Shown in pieces: positions 1 to 4,748 of a stretch of DNA of 6,816 nucleotides. Positions within the stretch are counted from its first letter, which is position 1, and the number at the start of each line of letters is the position of its first letter. This DNA is from Eubacteriales bacterium (GTDB lineage: Bacteria > Bacillota > Clostridia > Christensenellales > CAG-138), in assembly GCA_028703645.1 (NCBI GenBank), contig JAQVML010000072.1, forward strand, positions 1-6,816, written 5' to 3'. The translations under genes were made by a program, and so were the position numbers. The notes below the pieces were generated by a model. That model did no database searches and was not told the DNA's origin. It saw only the letters and a program-made list of their open reading frames with translations.

Positions 1-55
1 TTTCCGAGAGCGTCATCATTGAGACAAGGCGATTGACCGAATCCAGTTGTTCCAT
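1..55 (-). CDS. 5' end of a gene leaving the window (unknown product)
   Basis: Only 18 codons are inside the window, starting with an ATG at 55-53 and reading MEQLDSVNRLVSMMTLSE with no stop. The start is supported by a perfect AGGAGGT ribosome binding site at 67-61, five bases upstream, and by a promoter-like element further up. The fragment is polar and shows no signal peptide. It is too short to assign a family. The gene is divergent from the riboswitch operon and shares its intergenic region. Confidence 0.7.
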   Translation of the reverse strand, partial: MEQLDSVNRLVSMMTLSE

Positions 56-79
56 ACCGCACCTCCTGATATTAAAAAT

Positions 80-108
80 AGTATACCACGGTTGCATGTT
101 TCGCGAAA
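80..108 (-). promoter_or_regulatory. Probable promoter for the gene leaving at the left edge
   Basis: On the minus strand an extended -10 element, TG-G-TATACT, lies at 88-80. A weak -35 (TTTCGC, 108-103) sits 17 bases upstream. The -10 is convincing, the -35 is not. It lies about 12 bases before the AGGAGGT ribosome binding site of the gene at 1-55, so the leader would be very short. Confidence 0.45.
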
Positions 109-196
109 AGGACTATCGGTTCAGTTTAAATACAAGTTCGGGTCATACGATGTAACAAATTCATGAGCGAGAATGGCGCAGAAAAACCATGCGATG

Positions 197-218
197 AGCC
201 GTTCGGTGGGCTTTTTTT
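197..218 (+). terminator. Terminator-like hairpin without an obvious upstream gene
   Basis: AGCC (197-200) pairs with GGCT (209-212) around an 8-base loop and is followed at once by seven T. The stem is only 4 bp, so this is weak. On the plus strand no gene precedes it within the window. It could end a short unannotated RNA, insulate the riboswitch promoter, or be chance in AT-rich DNA. The rest of 56-282 shows no supportable gene. Confidence 0.3.
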
Positions 219-282
219 GAAAAATCTGATTTTTATTTAACATTTTTGGAACGAAAATAACAAATATTACACATTATTCCTA

Positions 283-311
283 TTGACAATGTAATATACA
301 TGTGATATTTT
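283..311 (+). promoter_or_regulatory. Sigma-70/SigA-type promoter of the riboswitch operon
   Basis: A consensus -35 TTGACA (283-288) is separated by exactly 17 bases from a -10 TATTTT (306-311), which carries an upstream TG (303-304) in the extended -10 position. Transcription should start near 318, leaving about 18 bases before the riboswitch aptamer. The surrounding sequence is AT-rich. This is the best-formed promoter in the window and would drive the genes at 570-2745. Confidence 0.8.
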
Positions 312-335
312 AGTTACAGGTTTAGGAGCAACTCC

Positions 336-424
336 CACGAAAAAGGCAAAACCCGTGAAAGCGGGTGACGCAAAGCTACAGGGCCTAATGACACGCGAGT
401 CGTGTCGATGGCAGCCAGATGCCG
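336..424 (+). promoter_or_regulatory. GEMM-I (cyclic-di-GMP-I) riboswitch aptamer
   Basis: This is an RNA aptamer that senses the second messenger c-di-GMP. It begins CACG-AAAAA-GGCAAAA, has a P2 stem 351-356/361-366 closed by a GAAA tetraloop (357-360), and carries the GEMM core GACGCAAAGC (367-376). GGCCTAA follows, then a P3 stem 390-395/401-406 and the conserved 3' part ATGGCAGCC with closing TGCC (420-423), which can pair with GGCA (345-348). The order and spacing match the Vc2 aptamer closely. By my alignment the ligand-contacting position equivalent to Vc2 G20 is G345, which fits c-di-GMP rather than the A-containing cGAMP-responsive subgroup. It lies about 145 bases before the first gene of an operon that encodes a HD-GYP protein. 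Confidence 0.95.
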
Positions 425-476
425 AATTGAGTATCCTACCGCAAGAATTCATACGCGCGTAGAAGACAAATTTTGG

Positions 477-508
477 CAGCTTGGCAATGGAAAGCAGGCT
501 GTTTTTTT
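477..508 (+). terminator. Intrinsic terminator, likely riboswitch expression platform
   Basis: CAGCTTG (477-483) pairs with CAGGCTG (495-501) as a 7-bp stem with one G-T pair and an 11-base loop, directly followed by seven T (502-508). It lies between the c-di-GMP aptamer and the first gene start at 570, so ligand-dependent read-through is the obvious model. GGCA at 475-478 copies the aptamer's P1 5' strand and could compete for TGCC 420-423, opening the terminator stem. That switching mechanism is inferred. Confidence 0.75.
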
Positions 509-534
509 ATTGCTTTGTCGCAGGGGACTCCAAA

Positions 535-557
535 CCGAAACGAAAAAAATGTTTCGG
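535..557 (+). promoter_or_regulatory. Hairpin overlapping the ribosome binding site of the secreted-protein gene
   Basis: CCGAAAC (535-541) and GTTTCGG (551-557) form a perfect 7-bp stem with a 9-base A-rich loop. Its last two G are the first two bases of the GGAGGGG Shine-Dalgarno sequence (556-562) for the ATG at 570. The stem could reduce translation, or simply shape the leader. It is separate from the upstream terminator. Confidence 0.5.
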
Positions 558-569
558 AGGGGAATATTT

Positions 570-950
570 ATGAAAAAAAGACTGATGGCTCTCGTAATCT
601 GTGTTATGCTCCTGGTCATGGTGATTCCGAGCGTTGCGAATGCAGCAGGAAACGATCCCGCGCCGGTGCGCGCGGTCACAATACTCAGCACGCGCTATTC
701 GAATGCGCAGTTTGCAATTCTGGAGCGCATGGTTGCCACGGCGAATCGCCAGATTGAGATCGCGGTGAAGTTTGCGCAGTTCACGCCCTGGAACGACGTT
801 TCCTGGCTGCTGAAGCTTGTGGATAGCATTGTAGCACCTGTGCTTGCCTATGCAAATTCGATTGGCGCGATCGTGGTTTGTGAGTATACTACTTATTATA
901 TCGACGGTCAGTATGTATTGATCGATCCGCTCCGCGTGATCCCGCTCTAA
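570..950 (+). CDS. Small secreted protein under riboswitch control, family unknown
   Basis: This is a 126-residue protein that I do not recognise. The start at 570 is chosen because a strong GGAGGGG lies at 556-562 and because the protein then opens with a textbook Sec signal: MKKR, a hydrophobic core (about residues 5-20), and a VANA/AG cleavage site after residue 25. The same frame is open upstream to 402, but that stretch is riboswitch leader. There is no lipobox. The mature part (about 101 residues) looks mostly helical in the middle (residues 45-95), has a single Cys (about 104), and ends in a tyrosine- and isoleucine-rich tail with YIDGQY (110-115). It is first in the operon, 35 bases before the nucleotidyltransferase gene. 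c-di-GMP riboswitches in Clostridia often precede surface or secreted proteins, which suits an envelope or extracellular role. No specific function can be claimed. Confidence 0.85.
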   Translation: MKKRLMALVICVMLLVMVIPSVANAAGNDPAPVRAVTILSTRYSNAQFAILERMVATANRQIEIAVKFAQFTPWNDVSWLLKLVDSIVAPVLAYANSIGAIVVCEYTTYYIDGQYVLIDPLRVIPL

Positions 951-985
951 TTCGGGCGATTGCGCTCAGCGGGCGGGGAGTGGGC

Positions 986-1324
986 ATGATCAGAGCGAGT
1001 CGTGATTTCGAAACGATATTTGGAGACCATGCTGCGCGGATGCGCGAAATCTGTCGCGCGATCTATGCCCTGCCGGAAGTAGACAAAGTTGTTCTCTTCG
1101 GCTCCTTTGCCAAGGGTTGTGCGGGATGTGACAGCGATGTCGATCTCGCGGTGTTTGTTCAGAATTCGGATACGCGCCTGCTGCGGATTTTCCGTCAGTT
1201 GGCGCGTATTTGCATGAATTCCGAGATTGATATTCAGGTTCAACCGTTTCACACCTATGAATTAGCTACGCCATGTGGTATTATAGAGGAAATTGAAGCG
1301 TACGGGTTGGAGCTTCGCCTCTAA
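986..1324 (+). CDS. MNT-type minimal nucleotidyltransferase (pol-beta superfamily)
   Basis: A 112-residue NTP_transf_2/MNT-fold protein. The signature is intact: G39-S40 followed after ten residues by D51-V-D53, the metal-binding pair, and a third acidic residue D82 in the strand IDIQV. All residues expected for nucleotidyl transfer are present, so it may be active. In MNT/HEPN modules the MNT partner acts as antitoxin; in MntA/HepT this works by adding AMP to the HEPN partner. I chose ATG 986 over an in-frame GTG at 980 because GGGGAG (975-980) lies five bases before 986. It is second in the operon. Its expected HEPN partner is not adjacent but follows the HD-GYP gene, at 2287. The substrate is unknown. 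Confidence 0.85.
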   Translation: MIRASRDFETIFGDHAARMREICRAIYALPEVDKVVLFGSFAKGCAGCDSDVDLAVFVQNSDTRLLRIFRQLARICMNSEIDIQVQPFHTYELATPCGIIEEIEAYGLELRL

Positions 1325-1360
1325 TTCTGTTCCAAACGGCACAACGCTCTGGGTGATGAG

Positions 1361-2290
1361 ATGGACGGCATACAATTTAACAGAAAAGCAGTCGCGGGAG
1401 AGCCTGCCGCGGAGAACGAACCAAGCGCACATCTGCTGGCAAAGCAGGGCGACTTGGAAGTCATGCTGTACCGAATCACGGGTGAGTCTGTCGTTTGGCT
1501 CTATCCTGCGAGCGACCCGGACGCGATTGAGTATTTCTTTATCCACAAAGGCGGCGTCGAACTCGCGATGGACGACGGCCTCCAATCGCTCGGCCCCGGC
1601 GAATCGTTTACGGTATCGGGGTTAAAGCAGGATGTACCCGTCAAAATGCACGGGGACACGGAAATTCTCTATGTGACCAATTGCCCTGCATATGAATCTT
1701 TGGCGCATATTGACGAGAGCCTGCAAGAGCTTTTAACGCGAATCAACGAAAAAGACCACTACACCTCGCGCCACAGCAAAGCGGTGCTGCAATATTCTCT
1801 CGCGATCTACGACGCGATGGAAGATCACGGGCCAGACATCCCGCGGGAAGATCTCGCCTTTGCCGCGCTGTTTCATGACGTTGGCAAATGCTTCGTTCCG
1901 GTCGAGATTTTGAAAAAGCCGGAGCGGTTGGAGCAGGCGGAGTTTCGATACATTTTGCGCCATCCGGTCGACAGCGGGCGCATGCTGCAACCAAAGTTTG
2001 GCGAGCAGATCGCGGAGATTGCGCGCAATCACCATGAACGGCTCGATGGTAGCGGATATCCACGCGGGTTGCGGGAGGAAGACATCAGTCTCGCGTCCCA
2101 AATTGTCGCCGTGGCGGATTCCTTTGACGCGATGACCAGCGAGCGCGGATATAACGTTGTAAAGACCTTTTTGGAAGCGGCGCAGGAGCTTGTGTCCCTT
2201 CCGCTTCAATACGACAGCAGAATCACCAACGTGCTGATGCATCTCGTCAGCAGCGGGGCGCTCGAAGAAGGAGGAGCGATTGGAACATGA
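1361..2290 (+). CDS. Cupin-HD-GYP protein, probable c-di-GMP phosphodiesterase
   Basis: A 309-residue cytoplasmic protein with two parts. Residues about 30-107 form a cupin-like beta domain, with strands around IEYFFIHKGGVELAM and LGPGESF, probably a ligand-sensing input. Residues about 125-297 are a HD-GYP domain, the family that hydrolyses c-di-GMP to pGpG or GMP. The metal-site residues are visible: H138, H172-D173 followed by VGK, H201, H224-H225, and D253 in ADSFDAMTS. The GYP signature HHERLDGSGYPRGL (224-237) is complete, so activity is likely. Position 134, where some trinuclear members have Glu, is Tyr, which suggests a two-metal site. No membrane segment is present. A weak GGGTGAT precedes ATG 1361. 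The gene starts 36 bases after the MNT gene, and its stop overlaps the HEPN gene start by four bases, implying translational coupling. It shares its leader with a c-di-GMP riboswitch. Confidence 0.93.
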   Translation: MDGIQFNRKAVAGEPAAENEPSAHLLAKQGDLEVMLYRITGESVVWLYPASDPDAIEYFFIHKGGVELAMDDGLQSLGPGESFTVSGLKQDVPVKMHGDTEILYVTNCPAYESLAHIDESLQELLTRINEKDHYTSRHSKAVLQYSLAIYDAMEDHGPDIPREDLAFAALFHDVGKCFVPVEILKKPERLEQAEFRYILRHPVDSGRMLQPKFGEQIAEIARNHHERLDGSGYPRGLREEDISLASQIVAVADSFDAMTSERGYNVVKTFLEAAQELVSLPLQYDSRITNVLMHLVSSGALEEGGAIGT

Positions 2291-2745
2291 ATAAACTAGA
2301 AAAATGCGGATATTGGCTAATGCTATCCGATTATGACATTGGTACCATCGATACGCTGATCAAAGGGGGACGGTGGGTCTACGTGGCCTATCTTTGCCAA
2401 CAGGCGGTGGAGCGCCAACTCAAAGGCATGTATGTCTACTTTATTGAGACGGAGCCGCCGAAAACGCACAACGTGAACTTCCTGTTTTCCAAGATTACGG
2501 GCAGCGAGGCGTTTCGCACACAGGCGGATCAGGAAAAATTTGAGCAGAGAAAGAACGACTGCGAAGATTTTTTGATGGACGTGATGTTTTACTATATGTC
2601 CGACTATCCGTTTTCCTACAAAAACATCGCAACGCGCTTCGTAGACAGCAAGCTTGCCAACGAGCTGCATCAAAAGACGCTGCTCAATGTCGCATGGCTC
2701 CGCTCGTTTTTGCCGGAGATCGAAATCCCGAAGATTCCGTCCTGA
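2287..2745 (+). CDS. HEPN-domain protein, probable partner of the MNT protein
   Basis: A 152-residue helical protein of the HEPN type. Residues 30-70 show the family hallmark: an aromatic-rich helix with CQQAVERQLKGMYV, then PPKTHNVNFLF, matching the hQAvEKalK...tHdl pattern. HEPN proteins paired with MNT proteins are often toxin RNases with an R-x4-6-H motif. I find no such motif here. Where many relatives read Arg-Tyr-Pro this one reads DYP (106-108). It may therefore be a non-catalytic, nucleotide- or partner-binding HEPN. The ATG at 2287 overlaps the HD-GYP stop (ATGA), with a GGAGGAG ribosome binding site inside the preceding gene at 2270-2276. It is last in the operon, and a hairpin follows 42 bases after the stop. 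Confidence 0.82.
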   Translation: MNKLEKCGYWLMLSDYDIGTIDTLIKGGRWVYVAYLCQQAVERQLKGMYVYFIETEPPKTHNVNFLFSKITGSEAFRTQADQEKFEQRKNDCEDFLMDVMFYYMSDYPFSYKNIATRFVDSKLANELHQKTLLNVAWLRSFLPEIEIPKIPS

Positions 2746-2787
2746 GCGAAACCAAATATTTGAGCGAATCTATCAGACAGCATAACA

Positions 2788-2811
2788 AAGGCCACCCGCA
2801 GGGGTGGCCTT
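2788..2811 (+). terminator. 10-bp hairpin, probable terminator of the riboswitch operon (repeat copy 1)
   Basis: AAGGCCACCC (2788-2797) pairs perfectly with GGGTGGCCTT (2802-2811) around a GCAG loop. It follows the HEPN stop by 42 bases. There is only a TT on the plus strand and TTTGTT on the minus strand, so termination may work in either direction but is not classic. An identical copy is at 3009-3032. Confidence 0.6.
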
Positions 2812-2816
2812 GCAGG

Positions 2817-2842
2817 CCGTCGAAAAACTAGTTTTTCGACGG
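2817..2842. repeat. 26-bp perfect palindrome
   Basis: The half-site CCGTCGAAAAACT (2817-2829) is followed immediately by its exact reverse complement (2830-2842), with no spacer. On either strand it reads as a possible binding site for a dimeric protein or as a cruciform, and because of the A/T runs it could also act as a bidirectional terminator-like stem. It lies six bases after the first terminator hairpin. Confidence 0.7.
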
Positions 2843-3008
2843 GATAACCACGTTTTGCCTCTCGCCCTCCGGGCTCCCGGGCGGCAAAGCGCACAGAGAA
2901 ATCGCCCATGCTGGGCGTTCCGTTGCGTCGGATCAACCGACGCAGCCGGAATTTACGGGTTAAGGGTTACGACCCTTTACAATCTTAAAGACTTTTTTGA
3001 CAGACTGA

Positions 3009-3032
3009 AAGGCCACCCGCAGGGGTGGCCTT
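3009..3032 (-). terminator. 10-bp hairpin, probable terminator of the membrane-protein gene (repeat copy 2)
   Basis: This is the same 24-base stem-loop as at 2788-2811. Read on the minus strand it begins 28 bases after the stop of the gene at 3378-3061 and is followed by TTTCAGT, a poor T-tract. With copy 1 it separates convergent transcription units. Confidence 0.55.
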
Positions 3033-3060
3033 GTTGCATGTTGCATTTGATTGTAAGAGC

Positions 3061-3378
3061 TTACCCCACGGGGGTTGCTTCGGGAATCGGCGTGGAAAAC
3101 GCGTCCGCGCCGGGCTGGCTGGTTACATGCGGCTCAACCGTGTCTCGCAAATAGTCCGCCCCTTGGTCGAGTAGACCCGCCGCATCTTCCGCGATTCCGG
3201 AATCCTGCATGAAGTACAAGACCTCCTGCCAGGCTTGTCTGCCGAGCACGCGCAGGTTGCCGATCAGGCGCTCCAGCTTTCCGCTGAGCAAATCCTTTCC
3301 ATCCAGATAGGTCAGCACCGCCATCAATAGAATCAGCAGTACGACCAAAACGCCGATTAAGCGAAAGATAAACTTCAT
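3061..3378 (-). CDS. Small single-pass membrane protein, unknown
   Basis: A 105-residue protein that I do not recognise. The start at 3378 is set by GGAGGAA (3391-3385), six bases upstream; an in-frame extension to 3429 has no such support. It begins MKFIFR followed by one strong hydrophobic segment (residues about 6-24, rich in Leu and Val), so it is probably an N-in, C-out anchor or an uncleaved signal. Residues 25-85 are charged and helix-prone. The C-terminus (about 86-105) is a proline-, threonine- and alanine-rich tail that looks disordered. It lies downstream of thiI on the same strand, but a promoter-like -10 and a weak hairpin in the 138-base gap suggest its own transcript. Confidence 0.7.
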   Translation of the reverse strand: MKFIFRLIGVLVVLLILLMAVLTYLDGKDLLSGKLERLIGNLRVLGRQAWQEVLYFMQDSGIAEDAAGLLDQGADYLRDTVEPHVTSQPGADAFSTPIPEATPVG

Positions 3379-3432
3379 TTTTGATTCCTCCAACAATTGA
3401 TACAGGCCAGCAGGGCACCGCTCACCCAATAC

Positions 3433-3438
3433 AGTATA
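3433..3438 (-). promoter_or_regulatory. Possible -10 box for the small membrane-protein gene
   Basis: TATACT reads on the minus strand at 3438-3433, about 42 bases before the ribosome binding site at 3391. The same hexamer is found before two other minus-strand genes here. No good -35 lies 16-18 bases upstream (CAGTAG at 17), and there is no TG extension, so support is limited. Confidence 0.3.
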
Positions 3439-3489
3439 CTACGATGCCCGTGTCGCTACTGTGAATGTTGTGTAAAATCAAACGAAGCG

Positions 3490-3507
3490 AATCCGGAAAG
3501 CCGGGTT
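3490..3507 (-). terminator. Weak hairpin after thiI
   Basis: AATCCGG (3490-3496) and CCGGGTT (3501-3507) form a 7-bp stem with one G-T pair and a 4-base loop, starting ten bases past the thiI stop. On the minus strand it is followed by CGCTTCGTTTGATTTT, a broken T-tract. It may give partial termination. Confidence 0.35.
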
Positions 3508-3516
3508 GTGTTTTCG

Positions 3517-4686
3517 TTATTCGATCGCGAGAAACTCCGTGTTCGCGATTGCGGTCTCGATCATTTGGGTGAAATCGAGTCGGGCCTCGCTCTGGCGGAT
3601 ATCCTCCAGCTTTGGTCGTGTAACGGGGTGCTGCGGTACGAACACCGTGCAGCAGTCTTCAAACGGGAGGATCGAGGTTTCGTAGGAACCCATCGCCTTT
3701 GCGCGGGTGACGATCTCCTCCTTATCAAAGCCGATCAGCGGGCGAAAGACGGGCAGATTTACCGCGTCGTTGGTGACGGTCAGACTCTCGATGGTCTGGC
3801 TCGCGACCTGACCGATGGACTCGCCGGTGATCAGCGCCTGCGCGCCGCAGGAGAGCGCGATCTTTTCCGCAATCTGCATCATGAGCCTGCGCATGAGCAC
3901 CGTGGTCTCGCTCTTGGGGCATTTTTCGTAAATCGCGAGCTGAATCTCGGTAAAGGGCACGAGATAGAGCCCGACTTCGCCGGCGTAGCTCGCGAGAATT
4001 TTCGTTAAATCAACTACCTTTTCTCTGGCGCGCTCGCTGGTGTAAGGATAGCTGTAAAAATGAACGGCGGAGATGCGCACGCCGCGCTTGGCGATCATAT
4101 GCCCCGCGACGGGGCTGTCGATTCCGCCGGAGATGAGCAGCATCGCGTGTCCATTGGTGCCAACCGGCATGCCGCCCGCGCCGAGCAGCTCATCGGCAAA
4201 GATGAACGCCTGCTCCTGACGCACCTCGACGCCGACGTAGAAATCGGGCGTATGCACGTCCACGCGCAGAGCGGGAAACGCCTCCAGCAGCAACCCTCCC
4301 ATCACGCGGCAGATATCCTGCGAACACATGGCAAAGCGCTTGTCTGCGCGGCGGGCGATCACCTTAAAGCTCGCCTGCGATACGCCTTCTATGCGGCGGG
4401 CGACGAGCGCTTTCGCGCCCTCGACCATCGCGTCCCAATCCTTTTCCACCGCGAGCGCGGGACTGACGGAATGGATGCCGAAGACGCGCGTGAGCTTTTG
4501 CGCGGCCTCGTCCATCGACTCCGCAGGGATGCCGAAGACGAACACACGGCCCTGCTCGCGCACGACCTTGACCGGCAGCGGACGCAGGGCGAGGGAGATG
4601 CGCTTCATCAGGCTGCGTTCAAAGTAGGGACGGTTGAGGCCCTTGAGGTGAATTTCCGCATAGCGGACAAGCATGACTGCTTCCAT
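3517..4686 (-). CDS. thiI: tRNA 4-thiouridine synthetase ThiI
   Basis: A 389-residue cytoplasmic enzyme that adenylates and thiolates U8 of tRNA and, in some bacteria, supplies sulfur for thiamine thiazole. The N-terminal ferredoxin-like region opens with LVRYAEIHLKG (6-16). A THUMP domain spans about 60-165. The PP-loop ATPase follows with SGGIDS at 186-191, and the conserved C-terminal PFEDCCTVFVPQHP is at 341-354 with Cys345 and Cys346. The protein ends soon after, so the rhodanese domain of the E. coli enzyme is absent, as in many Firmicutes where a dedicated cysteine desulfurase feeds sulfur directly. ATG 4686 is backed by GGAGAAG just upstream. The desulfurase gene lies 62 bases upstream on the same strand with no terminator between, so the two are probably co-transcribed. 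Confidence 0.96.
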   Translation of the reverse strand: MEAVMLVRYAEIHLKGLNRPYFERSLMKRISLALRPLPVKVVREQGRVFVFGIPAESMDEAAQKLTRVFGIHSVSPALAVEKDWDAMVEGAKALVARRIEGVSQASFKVIARRADKRFAMCSQDICRVMGGLLLEAFPALRVDVHTPDFYVGVEVRQEQAFIFADELLGAGGMPVGTNGHAMLLISGGIDSPVAGHMIAKRGVRISAVHFYSYPYTSERAREKVVDLTKILASYAGEVGLYLVPFTEIQLAIYEKCPKSETTVLMRRLMMQIAEKIALSCGAQALITGESIGQVASQTIESLTVTNDAVNLPVFRPLIGFDKEEIVTRAKAMGSYETSILPFEDCCTVFVPQHPVTRPKLEDIRQSEARLDFTQMIETAIANTEFLAIE

Positions 4687-4748
4687 AAACTTCTCCAGAT
4701 TCGTTTGTTTTCGGATTGTGATTTGTTGTTGAGAGGGTAAAAAAGCGA

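Larger units (their letters stand above)
2788..3032. repeat. Hairpin-dense noncoding element bounded by two identical hairpins
   Basis: The 24-base hairpins at 2788-2811 and 3009-3032 are identical, in the same orientation, and each is self-complementary. Between them lie a 26-bp perfect palindrome (2817-2842), a hairpin 2903-2908/2912-2917, a hairpin 2924-2931/2937-2944 with a 5-base loop, and a hairpin 2962-2967/2972-2977. Short matching sequence also precedes both copies (CAGACAG and CAGACTG). No convincing gene is seen. It resembles a dispersed intergenic repeat or MITE-like element inserted at, or built from, a terminator. No transposase or target duplication is visible. Confidence 0.5.

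Noticed and set aside
402..569. In-frame N-terminal extension of the secreted protein
   Set aside because: It runs through the riboswitch 3' end and the terminator, has no ribosome binding site, and would bury the signal peptide.
980..985. GTG at 980 as start of the nucleotidyltransferase
   Set aside because: The G-rich ribosome binding site at 975-980 overlaps it; ATG 986 is correctly spaced.
1733..2242. Minus-strand open frame (169 codons) opposite the HD-GYP domain
   Set aside because: The plus strand holds all HD-GYP motifs; the antisense translation shows no family features.
2670..2936. Minus-strand open frame (88 codons) over the HEPN end and repeat
   Set aside because: It overlaps the HEPN coding end and two hairpins, and shares the palindrome-derived peptide with the opposite strand.
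2788..3032. CRISPR array
   Set aside because: Only two copies of a self-complementary unit about 220 bp apart, with no regular spacers and no cas genes.
2804..3154. Plus-strand open frame (116 codons) across the repeat region
   Set aside because: It runs through the palindrome and hairpins into the 3' end of the minus-strand membrane-protein gene; it is best seen as translated noncoding repeat.
3379..3429. Upstream start for the small membrane protein
   Set aside because: The extension covers the GGAGGAA site that serves ATG 3378 and places charged or polar residues before the signal-anchor.
4060..4740. Plus-strand open frame (226 codons) opposite thiI
   Set aside because: Antisense shadow of thiI: no plausible ribosome binding site and a composition typical of reversed coding sequence.
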